Below, piece by piece: positions 5,991 through 11,992 of a stretch of DNA of 11,992 nt. A program made the position numbers and the translations under genes. How positions within the stretch are numbered: position 1 is the stretch's first letter; each line of letters starts with the position of its first letter. The notes under the pieces are model-generated. The model searched no databases, was not told the DNA's origin, and worked only from the letters and a program-made list of their open reading frames with translations. Source of the DNA: DATMXT01 sp035560415 (GTDB lineage Bacteria; Bacillota; Clostridia; Oscillospirales; Feifaniaceae); NCBI GenBank assembly GCA_035560415.1, contig DATMZG010000061.1, positions 1-11,992 on the forward strand. Reading direction: 5' to 3'.

Positions 5991-7383
5991 TTTTCATTTC
6001 CTCCGCCTTTTTGCGCACCTCGTCGAGGTTGCCCGCCATTAAAAACGCCACTTCCGGCAGCTCGTCGGTCTCTCCCCCCGCAATGGCCTCGAAATTGTCC
6101 ACCGTCTCCTGCAAGGTGACATAGCGGCCCTGCTGACCGGTGAAGACTTCGGCGACGAAAAACGGCTGAGAGAGAAAGTTTTGGATTTTACGGGCGCGGT
6201 AGACCGTCAGCTTATCCTCTTCGGCCAGCTCGTCCATGCCGAGAATTGCGATGATGTCCTGCAGCTCGTGGTACCGCTGTAAAATCTCCTGCACCCGGCG
6301 GGCCACTTTGTAGTGCCGCTCGCCGACGACGCCGGGCTCGAGGATTCTCGAAGTCGAGTCGAGCGGGTTGACGGCGGGGTAGATGCCGATTTCAGCAATG
6401 GAGCGGGAAAGGACGGTCGTGGCGTCGAGGTGCGAGAAAATGGCGGCGGGCGCCGGGTCGGTCAAATCGTCTGCCGGGACATAGACGGCCTGCACCGAGG
6501 TGATGGAGCCACGGGTCGTGCTGGCGATGCGCTCCTGTAATTCACCGAGCTCCGTGGCCAGCGTCGGCTGGTATCCGACGGCCGAGGGCATGCGCCCTAA
6601 GAGCGCCGAGACCTCGTTGCCGGCCTGCACATAGCGGAAAATGTTGTCGATGAAGAGCAGGACGTTTTGCCCCATCTCATCGCGCAGGTATTCGGCCATC
6701 GTGAGCCCCGCCAAGGTCACCCGCATGCGGGAGCCCGGAGGCTCGTTCATCTGCCCGAAGGCCAAAGCCGTGTTCTTGATGACGCCCGACTCCCGCATGT
6801 CGTTGATGAGCTCAACGCCCTCGCGGCTGCGCTCGCCGACGCCGGTGAAAACCGAGTAGCCGCCGTGTTTGGTGACGACGTTGTGAATGAGCTCCATGAT
6901 GAGGATGGTCTTGCCGACGCCGGCGCCGCCGAAAAGTCCGATTTTTCCGCCCACCGGATAGGGGGCCAGGAGGTCGATGACTTTGATGCCGGTCTCAAAG
7001 AGCTCGGTGATGGGGCGCTGGCTGTTGAACCCCGGGGCCGGGCGGTGGACCGGCCACCGCTGCGCGTCTATGGGGCCCTGTCCATCAATGGGGCGGCCGA
7101 GCGAGTCGATGACCCGGCCCAGCATTTTCTCGCCGACCGGGACCGTAATGCCCCCGCCGGTGCTGCACACCGCCGTGCCGCAGCAAAGCCCTTCCGTGGC
7201 CTCCAGCGCAATGGCCCGCACGACGCCGGGCGCCGTCTGCTGAGCCACTTCCATGTGGACCGAAGGTTCGCCGTCCGTATGGAGCAGCGTGCGAATGGTC
7301 GGCTCTTCGCCGATTTCAAACCGCACGTCGAGCACAGGCCCCGCGATTTTGATGATGACGCCGCAGTTACGGCCGTTATCCAT
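5983..7383 (-). CDS. ATP synthase F1 subunit beta (catalytic)
   Basis: The catalytic subunit (466 residues), which makes ATP from ADP and phosphate at the alpha/beta interface. The Walker A loop GGAGVGKT, the catalytic Glu in GERSREG, GQMNEPPG, LLFIDNIFR (Walker B) and SALLGRMPSAVGYQPTL are all intact. The lever reads DELAEED rather than the common DELSEED. Other departures from near-invariant positions are FRYVQAGNE (usually FRFTQAGSE) and YPAVNPLDS (usually YPAVDPLDS). The start at 7383 is chosen over an in-frame ATG at 7425 because AAGGGTG stands just upstream, the family N-terminus begins here, and it overlaps the atpG stop by eight bases. Confidence 0.97.
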   Translation of the reverse strand: MDNGRNCGVIIKIAGPVLDVRFEIGEEPTIRTLLHTDGEPSVHMEVAQQTAPGVVRAIALEATEGLCCGTAVCSTGGGITVPVGEKMLGRVIDSLGRPIDGQGPIDAQRWPVHRPAPGFNSQRPITELFETGIKVIDLLAPYPVGGKIGLFGGAGVGKTILIMELIHNVVTKHGGYSVFTGVGERSREGVELINDMRESGVIKNTALAFGQMNEPPGSRMRVTLAGLTMAEYLRDEMGQNVLLFIDNIFRYVQAGNEVSALLGRMPSAVGYQPTLATELGELQERIASTTRGSITSVQAVYVPADDLTDPAPAAIFSHLDATTVLSRSIAEIGIYPAVNPLDSTSRILEPGVVGERHYKVARRVQEILQRYHELQDIIAILGMDELAEEDKLTVYRARKIQNFLSQPFFVAEVFTGQQGRYVTLQETVDNFEAIAGGETDELPEVAFLMAGNLDEVRKKAEEMKNG

Positions 7384-8263
7384 TGTGATCACCCTTTTCA
7401 TGAAACGCATTCGCTGCGCTGACAATCTCGTTTAACTCGCTGGTGATGGCCAGCTGCCGCATGGAGTTGTATTGCAGCGTCAGCTTTTTGATGAGTTTGT
7501 CGGCGCTGTGGGTGGCGTTTTCCATTGCGCTCATTCTGGCGCTGTTTTCGCTGACATAGGCGTGCACCATGGTGCCGTAGAGAACGCCGATCATAAACTG
7601 GGGCACCAGTGCGTCGAAGACCCGCTCCAGGGAGGGGTCGTACAGCATTTCAATGTTGTCCTCGCGGGGAGGGTGGTCGGCGCCGAAGTCCGAGAGCTCA
7701 ATGGGCAGCAGCTTGAAATCCTTGGGCTTCTGGCGGACCGAGTTGATAAACCGCATATAGATGATGTGCAGCTCGTCGATCTCCCGCTGGTCGTAGAGCC
7801 GTTTGATGAGGGCCATCAGGGCGCGCGAGGTGTCGACTGAGAGGTCGGTCATCATGTTCTCAAAGCGGGCGTTGACCTCTCGGCCCGTGCGCTTGAAATA
7901 GCTCGTGGCGACGTCGCCGACCGTGAGAATCTGCGCGACGTTCTTTCCTTTCATAGACTGCTCCGCAAAGGCCAGAATGTCGTGGTTGTAGCTGCCGGCA
8001 AGCCCCTTGTCCCCCGCGATGATGATATAGCCCATTTTGGGCTTGCCCGGCCGGTGGGTCAGGTAGGGGTGGTTGATTTCACCGGTGTGGGCGCGGATAT
8101 CGAGCATCGTGTCGAGCGCCTTGTAATAGTAGGCGCTGTTTTGCTCAATTCGCTTGATGGCCTTGCGCATGCGGGCCGCCGACACGAGGTACATGGCGTT
8201 TGTGATTTGCCGCGTCTGGTTGATGCTCTTGATGTGGTAGCGGATATCGCTGATACTGGCCAT
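7376..8263 (-). CDS. ATP synthase F1 subunit gamma (rotor shaft)
   Basis: The gamma subunit (295 residues), the rotating shaft inside the alpha3beta3 head. The N-terminal coiled helix carries the family signature (IRYHIKSINQTRQITNAM, from residue 7), the central Rossmann-like part has GDKGLAGSYNHDI (about 84-96), and the C-terminal helix ends in ITSELNEIVSAANAF. The length is normal. It starts two bases after the atpA stop codon, with AAAGGCGG as the ribosome site inside the end of atpA, and overlaps atpD by eight bases. Confidence 0.97.
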   Translation of the reverse strand: MASISDIRYHIKSINQTRQITNAMYLVSAARMRKAIKRIEQNSAYYYKALDTMLDIRAHTGEINHPYLTHRPGKPKMGYIIIAGDKGLAGSYNHDILAFAEQSMKGKNVAQILTVGDVATSYFKRTGREVNARFENMMTDLSVDTSRALMALIKRLYDQREIDELHIIYMRFINSVRQKPKDFKLLPIELSDFGADHPPREDNIEMLYDPSLERVFDALVPQFMIGVLYGTMVHAYVSENSARMSAMENATHSADKLIKKLTLQYNSMRQLAITSELNEIVSAANAFHEKGDHNG

Positions 8264-8265
8264 GT

Positions 8266-9780
8266 CTACACCGCCTTAAAGTCTTTGGCGTATTCGGCAA
8301 TGGCGCTGTTGATGGCCTGCATGTCTTCGTCCGAAAGCTGCCCCGTCTTCTCAATGCGGCCAAGCTGTGCCCGGCAGGCGCTCCTCAGGTAAACGAGCAG
8401 CCCCTCGTTGAAAGCCCGCACCGATTTGACCGGGATCCCCGCCAGGTGCTGTCCGGTGACGGCCAGTAGCAGGCAGATTTGGTCGGTGAGGGCAAGCGGG
8501 CTGTGCTGCGGCTGCTTGAGGGTCTCGGTCAGCCGGTCGCCGTAGTCGAGCAGCTTCTTGGTCGTCGGGTCGATGTCGGCGCCAAACTGCGCGAAAATCA
8601 TGAGCTCCCGGTACTGCGCCAAGGTCAGCCGCAGTTTTTTCGAGACTTTGGACATGGCTTTGCGCTGGGCCGCGCCGCCGACACGGGAGACCGACAGTCC
8701 GACGTTGACAGCGGGCCGTATGCCGGCGTGGAAGAGCTCCGACTCGAGGTAAATCTGCCCGTCGGTGATGGAGATGACATTGGTCGGAATGTAGGCCGAG
8801 ATGTCGCTGGCCATGGTCTCGACGATGGGCAGCGCCGTCATGGAGCCCCCTCCGAGCTCCGGGCTCAGGTGGGCCGCCCGCTCCAAAAGCCGGCTGTGCA
8901 GATAGAAGACGTCGCCGGGGTAGGCTTCGCGTCCCGGCGGACGCTTGAGCAGCAGCGACATGGCGCGATAGGCCACCGCGTGCTTGCTGAGGTCGTCGTA
9001 GACGATGAGCACATCCCTGCCCGCGTGCATGAACTCCTCGGCAATGGCGCACCCCGAGTAGGGCGCGATATACTGCATGGCCGCGCTGTCGCTGGCCGTC
9101 GCCACCACCATGACCGTGTAGTCCATGGCGCCGGCGCGGGTCAGCTCCTCAAAAACGCGTGAGATGTTGGAGATTTTCTGCCCGATGGCCACATAGACAC
9201 AGATGACGTTCTTGCCCTTCTGGTTCAAAATGCAGTCCATGGCGATGGTCGACTTGCCGGTCTGCCGGTCGCCGATGATGAGCTCGCGCTGGCCTTTGCC
9301 GATGGGGATCATGCTGTCGATGGCGAGGAGCCCCGTCTGCAGCGGCTCATTGACGTTTTGGCGGTCAATGATGGTCGGGGCCGGCCGCTCAATGGGTCTG
9401 CTGCGCTCTGGGTGCAGAGGCGCGCCGTCGAGCGGCATGCCCAAGGGGTCGACGACCCGGCCCAGCATGACGTTTCCAACCGGAACTTCGACGACCCGGC
9501 CGGTGCTCCTGGCGCGGGAGTCGACCCGCACTTCGTTGACTCCGCCGAGCAGCACTGCGCCGACTCCGCCCAGCTCCAGGTCCATGGCCATGCCGTAAAT
9601 GTCGTCTTCAAAAGCGACGAGCTCGCCGTAACGGCAGTGTGAAAGTCCGCTGATTTTCACGACGCCGTCGCCTGTCGACTTCACGATGCCGTACTGATAG
9701 ACCATGGGCTCGCCGGTGTAGCTCTCAAGCCGCTCCCGGAGATAGGAGCCGATTTCTTTGGCTTTTGTATCGATGCTCAT
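8266..9780 (-). CDS. ATP synthase F1 subunit alpha
   Basis: The alpha subunit (504 residues), which holds the non-catalytic nucleotide sites and supplies the arginine finger. Visible are GDRQTGKST (Walker A), VCVYVAIGQK, VIVYDDLSK-type Walker B (LIVYDDLSK), RPPGREAYPGDVFYLHSRLLER, and SVSRVGGAAQ with the arginine finger. The N-terminal helix (about 6-20, IGSYLRERLESY), the segment that normally docks onto the N-terminal domain of delta, is still present although delta here lacks that domain. An AAGGAG site lies at the very end of atpH, four bases of spacer and the TAG stop away from the ATG. Confidence 0.97.
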   Translation of the reverse strand: MSIDTKAKEIGSYLRERLESYTGEPMVYQYGIVKSTGDGVVKISGLSHCRYGELVAFEDDIYGMAMDLELGGVGAVLLGGVNEVRVDSRARSTGRVVEVPVGNVMLGRVVDPLGMPLDGAPLHPERSRPIERPAPTIIDRQNVNEPLQTGLLAIDSMIPIGKGQRELIIGDRQTGKSTIAMDCILNQKGKNVICVYVAIGQKISNISRVFEELTRAGAMDYTVMVVATASDSAAMQYIAPYSGCAIAEEFMHAGRDVLIVYDDLSKHAVAYRAMSLLLKRPPGREAYPGDVFYLHSRLLERAAHLSPELGGGSMTALPIVETMASDISAYIPTNVISITDGQIYLESELFHAGIRPAVNVGLSVSRVGGAAQRKAMSKVSKKLRLTLAQYRELMIFAQFGADIDPTTKKLLDYGDRLTETLKQPQHSPLALTDQICLLLAVTGQHLAGIPVKSVRAFNEGLLVYLRSACRAQLGRIEKTGQLSDEDMQAINSAIAEYAKDFKAV

Positions 9781-9784
9781 TTTA

Positions 9785-10009
9785 CTACTCCTTGTCGAGC
9801 ATATGGTGCTGCATGTCCTTCATGCGGCCCAGTACGCTGGCGTCGTAGGCCTTGCCGTCCACCGTCGCCAAAAAGCCGCCGATGAGCTTGTCGTCCTTCT
9901 TGACTTTGAGCACGACCCGGTCTCCGAGCATCCTGGTGAAATATGCTTCGATTTTGCCGACCTCCTCCGCGCCGAAGGGGCCCGCAACGAAAAGATTTCC
10001 TTTAATCAT
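9785..10009 (-). CDS. ATP synthase F1 subunit delta, C-terminal domain only
   Basis: Only 74 residues, where delta/OSCP usually has about 175-185. The whole product aligns with the C-terminal domain: GNLFVAGPFGAEEV at the start, VVLKVKKDDKLIGGF (32-46) and DGKAYDASVLGRMKDMQ (51-67), the family's LIGG and D-x-S-x-x-x-R signature. The N-terminal six-helix domain that caps the alpha subunits is absent. It is not hidden in a frameshift, because the ATG follows the atpF stop by two bases and atpF has normal length, so there is no room for about 100 residues. It is not fused to subunit b either. A short but functional stator linker is the likeliest reading; a deletion is possible. Confidence 0.88.
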   Translation of the reverse strand: MIKGNLFVAGPFGAEEVGKIEAYFTRMLGDRVVLKVKKDDKLIGGFLATVDGKAYDASVLGRMKDMQHHMLDKE

Positions 10010-10011
10010 TT

Positions 10012-10488
10012 TCAGCCCACCTTGCTGAAATACTGCTCGATGATCTCCCGGTTGTCGGCCTCGGTGATCTCGCGCTCCAGAATTTTTGAGGCAAGCCCGA
10101 TGGCGAGCGCCGTCACTTCGCCCTTCATGGCGGTCTCGACTTCGCGCTGCTCGCGCTGCGCCTGCTCCCTGACCTGCGCAAGCAGGGCTTTCCCCTCCTG
10201 CTCGGCCTTTTCCAGAATCTCTTTAGCTGCGGCGTCGGCCCGCTGCACGCCTTCGCGCAGCGTCTCCTGCGCTTCGCTCTTTGCGCCGGCAAGCGAAGTC
10301 TCATACTCGCCTTTCAGCTTTTGCGCGCCCTCCATCTGGGCCTCAATGTCCCGGCGCTGCTTTTCAAAGCCCTGCTCGCGGTTTTTCATAAACTTGAGCA
10401 CCGGCTTATACACCAGCGCGCGCAAAATGACAAAGAGCACGGCGATGTTGAGGATATGTTCGACGATGTCGATCCAGTGAAATGTCAT
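10012..10488 (-). CDS. ATP synthase Fo subunit b (peripheral stalk)
   Basis: Subunit b (158 residues), the peripheral stalk that holds the alpha3beta3 head still. One N-terminal membrane helix (about 8-27) is followed by the family motif YKPVLKFMKNR (27-37) and a long charged coiled coil to about residue 125. The end (LASKILEREITEADNREIIEQYF) is the segment expected to bind the C-terminal domain of delta. The length is normal and there is no delta-like fusion of the mycobacterial kind. AGGAGG (10496-10501) overlaps the atpE stop and lies seven bases before the ATG. Confidence 0.96.
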   Translation of the reverse strand: MTFHWIDIVEHILNIAVLFVILRALVYKPVLKFMKNREQGFEKQRRDIEAQMEGAQKLKGEYETSLAGAKSEAQETLREGVQRADAAAKEILEKAEQEGKALLAQVREQAQREQREVETAMKGEVTALAIGLASKILEREITEADNREIIEQYFSKVG

Positions 10489-10499
10489 GATGTCGCCTC

Positions 10500-10730
10500 C
10501 TAAGCGCCCATCACAAAGATGATGATCAGCGCCGTGACAAAGCCGTAAATTGCGGTGGATTCCGTCAAAGCGAGGCCGAGCAGCAGCATTGCGTTGATTT
10601 TGCCCGAGGCTTCGGGCTGCCGGGCGGTGGCCTCGACCGCCTTCGAGGTGGCGATTCCCATTCCAAAGCCGGCGCCAAGTCCGGTTAAAACGGCGATGGC
10701 GGCGCCGATTGCGACTAAACCGAGTTCCAT
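10500..10730 (-). CDS. ATP synthase Fo subunit c (ring proteolipid)
   Basis: Subunit c (76 residues), two membrane helices joined by the polar loop ARQPEA (36-41); many copies form the ion-driven ring. Helix 1 is glycine-rich (GLGAGFGMG, 17-25) and helix 2 carries the ion-binding Glu57 in LTESTAIYG. E57-S58-T59-x-x-Y62 matches the Na+-binding signature of helix 2 known from Ilyobacter tartaricus, but the position of that protein's Gln32 is Met24 here. Ion choice (H+ or Na+) is therefore open. The gene has a perfect AGGAGGT ribosome site at good spacing, fitting the need for more copies than its neighbours. Confidence 0.97.
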   Translation of the reverse strand: MELGLVAIGAAIAVLTGLGAGFGMGIATSKAVEATARQPEASGKINAMLLLGLALTESTAIYGFVTALIIIFVMGA

Positions 10731-10738
10731 TTTATTTT

Positions 10739-10745
10739 ACCTCCT
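10739..10745 (-). promoter_or_regulatory. Strong ribosome binding site of atpE
   Basis: AGGAGGT on the minus strand, eight bases before the atpE ATG, in an A/T-rich 34-bp gap after atpB. It is the best match to the anti-Shine-Dalgarno sequence in the operon, consistent with high translation of subunit c. Confidence 0.85.
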
Positions 10746-10764
10746 GATAAAACTTTTTTTGGTG

Positions 10765-11664
10765 TCATTCTTCAACAGCTTCACTGATAAATGTAAGCGA
10801 CAATGTGATAAAGACAAACGCCTGAATGATGGGGTGGAACAGGTTGAAGTAGAGCCCCGCCACGCCGGGGATTCCGACTCCGAAGGAGCCGAGCGCCATA
10901 TAGAGCAGGTCGACGACGATCATGCCGCCGATCATGTTGCCAAAGAGCCGGCAGGCGAGCGAGACCGGGGTCGCAATGTCCGACAGAATCTTAAAAGGAA
11001 AAATGATGGGGCTCGGATGCGCAAAGCTCTTGAGCCTGCCCCCCACGCCCTTGCGCTTAATGCCGTAGTAGTTGATGAGAAAGAAGGTGCAAAGGGCAAG
11101 CGAGCCCGTCATCTCAAGGTCGGCCGTAGGCGGGCGCAGTCCGAAGAGCTCCAAAAGGCCGGCGGTGACGAGAAGCGCCCCTAAAGCGAAGATATATGCC
11201 CCTAAGGGCTCCCCCACTCCGCCCGACTTGTCGGCCGTGTATTTCGAGACGGCCTCGGCTGCGGTCTCGAGCGCGTTTTGCAGGCCGCGCGGTGTCTCTT
11301 TGAATTTCGGAATGACAAAGAGCCGGATGAGAACGGCGGCGGCAATCAGAATGGCCATCGCAAGCCAGGAGATCACGACCGACGTGCTGACGTCAAACCC
11401 GTACAGCAGCATCCTCGGCGCCATGATGGAGACTTCGAGCTCCTCGCGGCCCGTCTTGAAAATTCCGATGGCAAGCCCGCAGGCAAGCCACAGCAAAAAA
11501 ACGCCGAGCGCAAAGAGGGCTTTGCGCTTTCGCCTGACTTTGGGGTACACCGCGTCCTCCGGGCCTGCCGGCGCAACTTTTCTGCGCAGGACAAACATCA
11601 TGAGTCCCGCGGCAAGCGATAGCGCAATGACAATGAGCTTAAACGTGATATTGTCTTGAGGCAT
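10765..11664 (-). CDS. ATP synthase Fo subunit a, with extended N-terminus
   Basis: Subunit a (299 residues), the ion half-channel next to the c ring. The conserved core is clear: VISWLAMAILIAAAVL (97-112), LELFGLRPPT (171-180), the essential Arg239 in SLACRLFGNMIGG (235-247), and HPIIQAFVFITLS (277-289) with Gln281. The usual N-terminus of subunit a aligns from about residue 75. Before it lies an extra part of about 75-80 residues with two predicted membrane helices (about 8-26 and 49-69) joined by a basic linker. The start at 11664 is chosen because TGATG couples it to the preceding gene and AAAGGGGGGG lies about 10 bases upstream; an in-frame start at 11910 would overlap that gene and give an Arg/Gly-rich non-protein-like leader. 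Confidence 0.93.
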   Translation of the reverse strand: MPQDNITFKLIVIALSLAAGLMMFVLRRKVAPAGPEDAVYPKVRRKRKALFALGVFLLWLACGLAIGIFKTGREELEVSIMAPRMLLYGFDVSTSVVISWLAMAILIAAAVLIRLFVIPKFKETPRGLQNALETAAEAVSKYTADKSGGVGEPLGAYIFALGALLVTAGLLELFGLRPPTADLEMTGSLALCTFFLINYYGIKRKGVGGRLKSFAHPSPIIFPFKILSDIATPVSLACRLFGNMIGGMIVVDLLYMALGSFGVGIPGVAGLYFNLFHPIIQAFVFITLSLTFISEAVEE

Positions 11665-11936
11665 CAGGTATTGTCCCCCCCTTTCAAGCGGGCGTTCTTC
11701 AAAAACAAAATGACCGAGCCGCCGATTAAGCAGCCCGTGATTCCTACGCCGCACCAGACCAGGTCCTGCCGCGCAAAGAGGACCGTGGCGGCCAGTGCCG
11801 CGGCCAGCACCGCCAGTTTGAGCAAAATGAGCAGGCCCACCGTTGGGGCCTGTCCGCTCAGCACGAAGCGGATGAGTTGCCGCAAGAGGAACAGCTCTGC
11901 GGCGCCGCAAAGAGTTCCGATGACAAATCCCAGCAT
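11664..11936 (-). CDS. AtpI-like small membrane protein
   Basis: A 90-residue protein with three hydrophobic helices (about 1-25, 31-55, 59-80) and a basic tail. Position as first gene of the atp operon and the pattern GFVIGTLCGAAELFLLRQL, like the G-x-x-x-G-rich start of helix 2 in AtpI, point to ATP synthase subunit I, an assembly factor for the c ring and possibly a divalent-cation transporter. It is shorter than typical AtpI (about 110-130 residues, four helices) and seems to lack the first helix. GGGAG (11945-11949) lies eight bases before the ATG. It overlaps atpB by one base. The family assignment rests mainly on context. Confidence 0.6.
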   Translation of the reverse strand: MLGFVIGTLCGAAELFLLRQLIRFVLSGQAPTVGLLILLKLAVLAAALAATVLFARQDLVWCGVGITGCLIGGSVILFLKNARLKGGDNT

Positions 11937-11971
11937 ATTTTCATCTCCCGATTTTTAGGCACAAATCTAAT

Positions 11972-11977
11972 AGTATA
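11972..11977 (-). promoter_or_regulatory. Probable -10 box of the atp operon promoter
   Basis: TATACT on the minus strand, 35 bases before the start codon of the first atp gene, would give a leader of about 30 bases with a good ribosome site. Only 15 bases remain before the window ends, so a -35 box at normal spacing would lie outside the window and cannot be judged. Confidence 0.5.
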
Positions 11978-11992
11978 CTCAGTGTTTTGAGA

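Noticed and set aside
7384..7425. A start for the beta subunit 14 codons upstream of the chosen ATG
   Set aside because: It lies inside the end of atpG, adds residues not seen in the family, and the ribosome site fits the ATG at 7383.
6667..9162. Long plus-strand frames inside the atp operon (for example 6667-7422 and 8479-9162)
   Set aside because: They are shadows of the highly conserved atpD and atpA genes and resemble no protein family.
11664..11910. A start at 11910 that would give subunit a 82 more residues
   Set aside because: This part is Arg/Gly/Pro-rich, overlaps almost the whole AtpI-like gene in another frame, and lacks a ribosome site; the start at 11664 has one and is coupled by TGATG.

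Overview
The window looks like chromosomal DNA from a GC-rich anaerobic Firmicute, most likely a clostridial or Oscillospirales-type gut bacterium. This is inferred from the strong AGGAGG-type ribosome binding sites, the YkvI, Amidase_6 and DUF1003 family proteins, the A/T-flanked intrinsic terminators, and a compact atp operon with clostridial-looking subunits. No rRNA, tRNA, CRISPR array, transposase or phage gene was seen.

Left part (1-417): no intact gene. It holds a 47-nt near-perfect palindrome, two plus-strand intrinsic terminators and, on the minus strand, a coding-like stretch with a Cys/His cluster but no start codon.

Plus-strand metabolic cluster (418-4077): a class III PLP enzyme closely resembling amino-acid (isoleucine) 2-epimerase, translationally coupled (TAATG) to a HisC/CobD-like fold-type I PLP enzyme, then a YkvI-like LeuT-fold transporter, closed by a strong terminator. 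The likely theme is uptake or export and interconversion of an amino acid, possibly a branched-chain D-amino acid. The substrate is not known from the sequence.

Plus-strand single genes (4080-5545): a leaderless Amidase_6 protein with a TTG start, a 270-bp gap with two copies of a 20-bp motif that contains an extended -10 promoter, and a DUF1003 membrane protein. A perfect bidirectional terminator separates these from the convergent operon on the other strand.

Minus-strand F1Fo ATP synthase operon (5556-11977, transcribed right to left): a small AtpI-like protein, then subunits a, c, b, delta, alpha, gamma, beta and epsilon in the usual order atpI-B-E-F-H-A-G-D-C, with overlaps or tiny gaps throughout and a promoter -10 at the right edge. 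Its catalytic residues are intact, but three features are unusual. Delta is only 74 residues and keeps just the C-terminal domain. Subunit a carries an extra N-terminal part of about 80 residues with two membrane segments. The c subunit has most of the Na+-binding signature (E-S-T-x-x-Y) but Met in place of the Gln ligand. The best candidate for something undescribed is a stator without the delta N-terminal domain; the second is the epimerase/aminotransferase/transporter operon.
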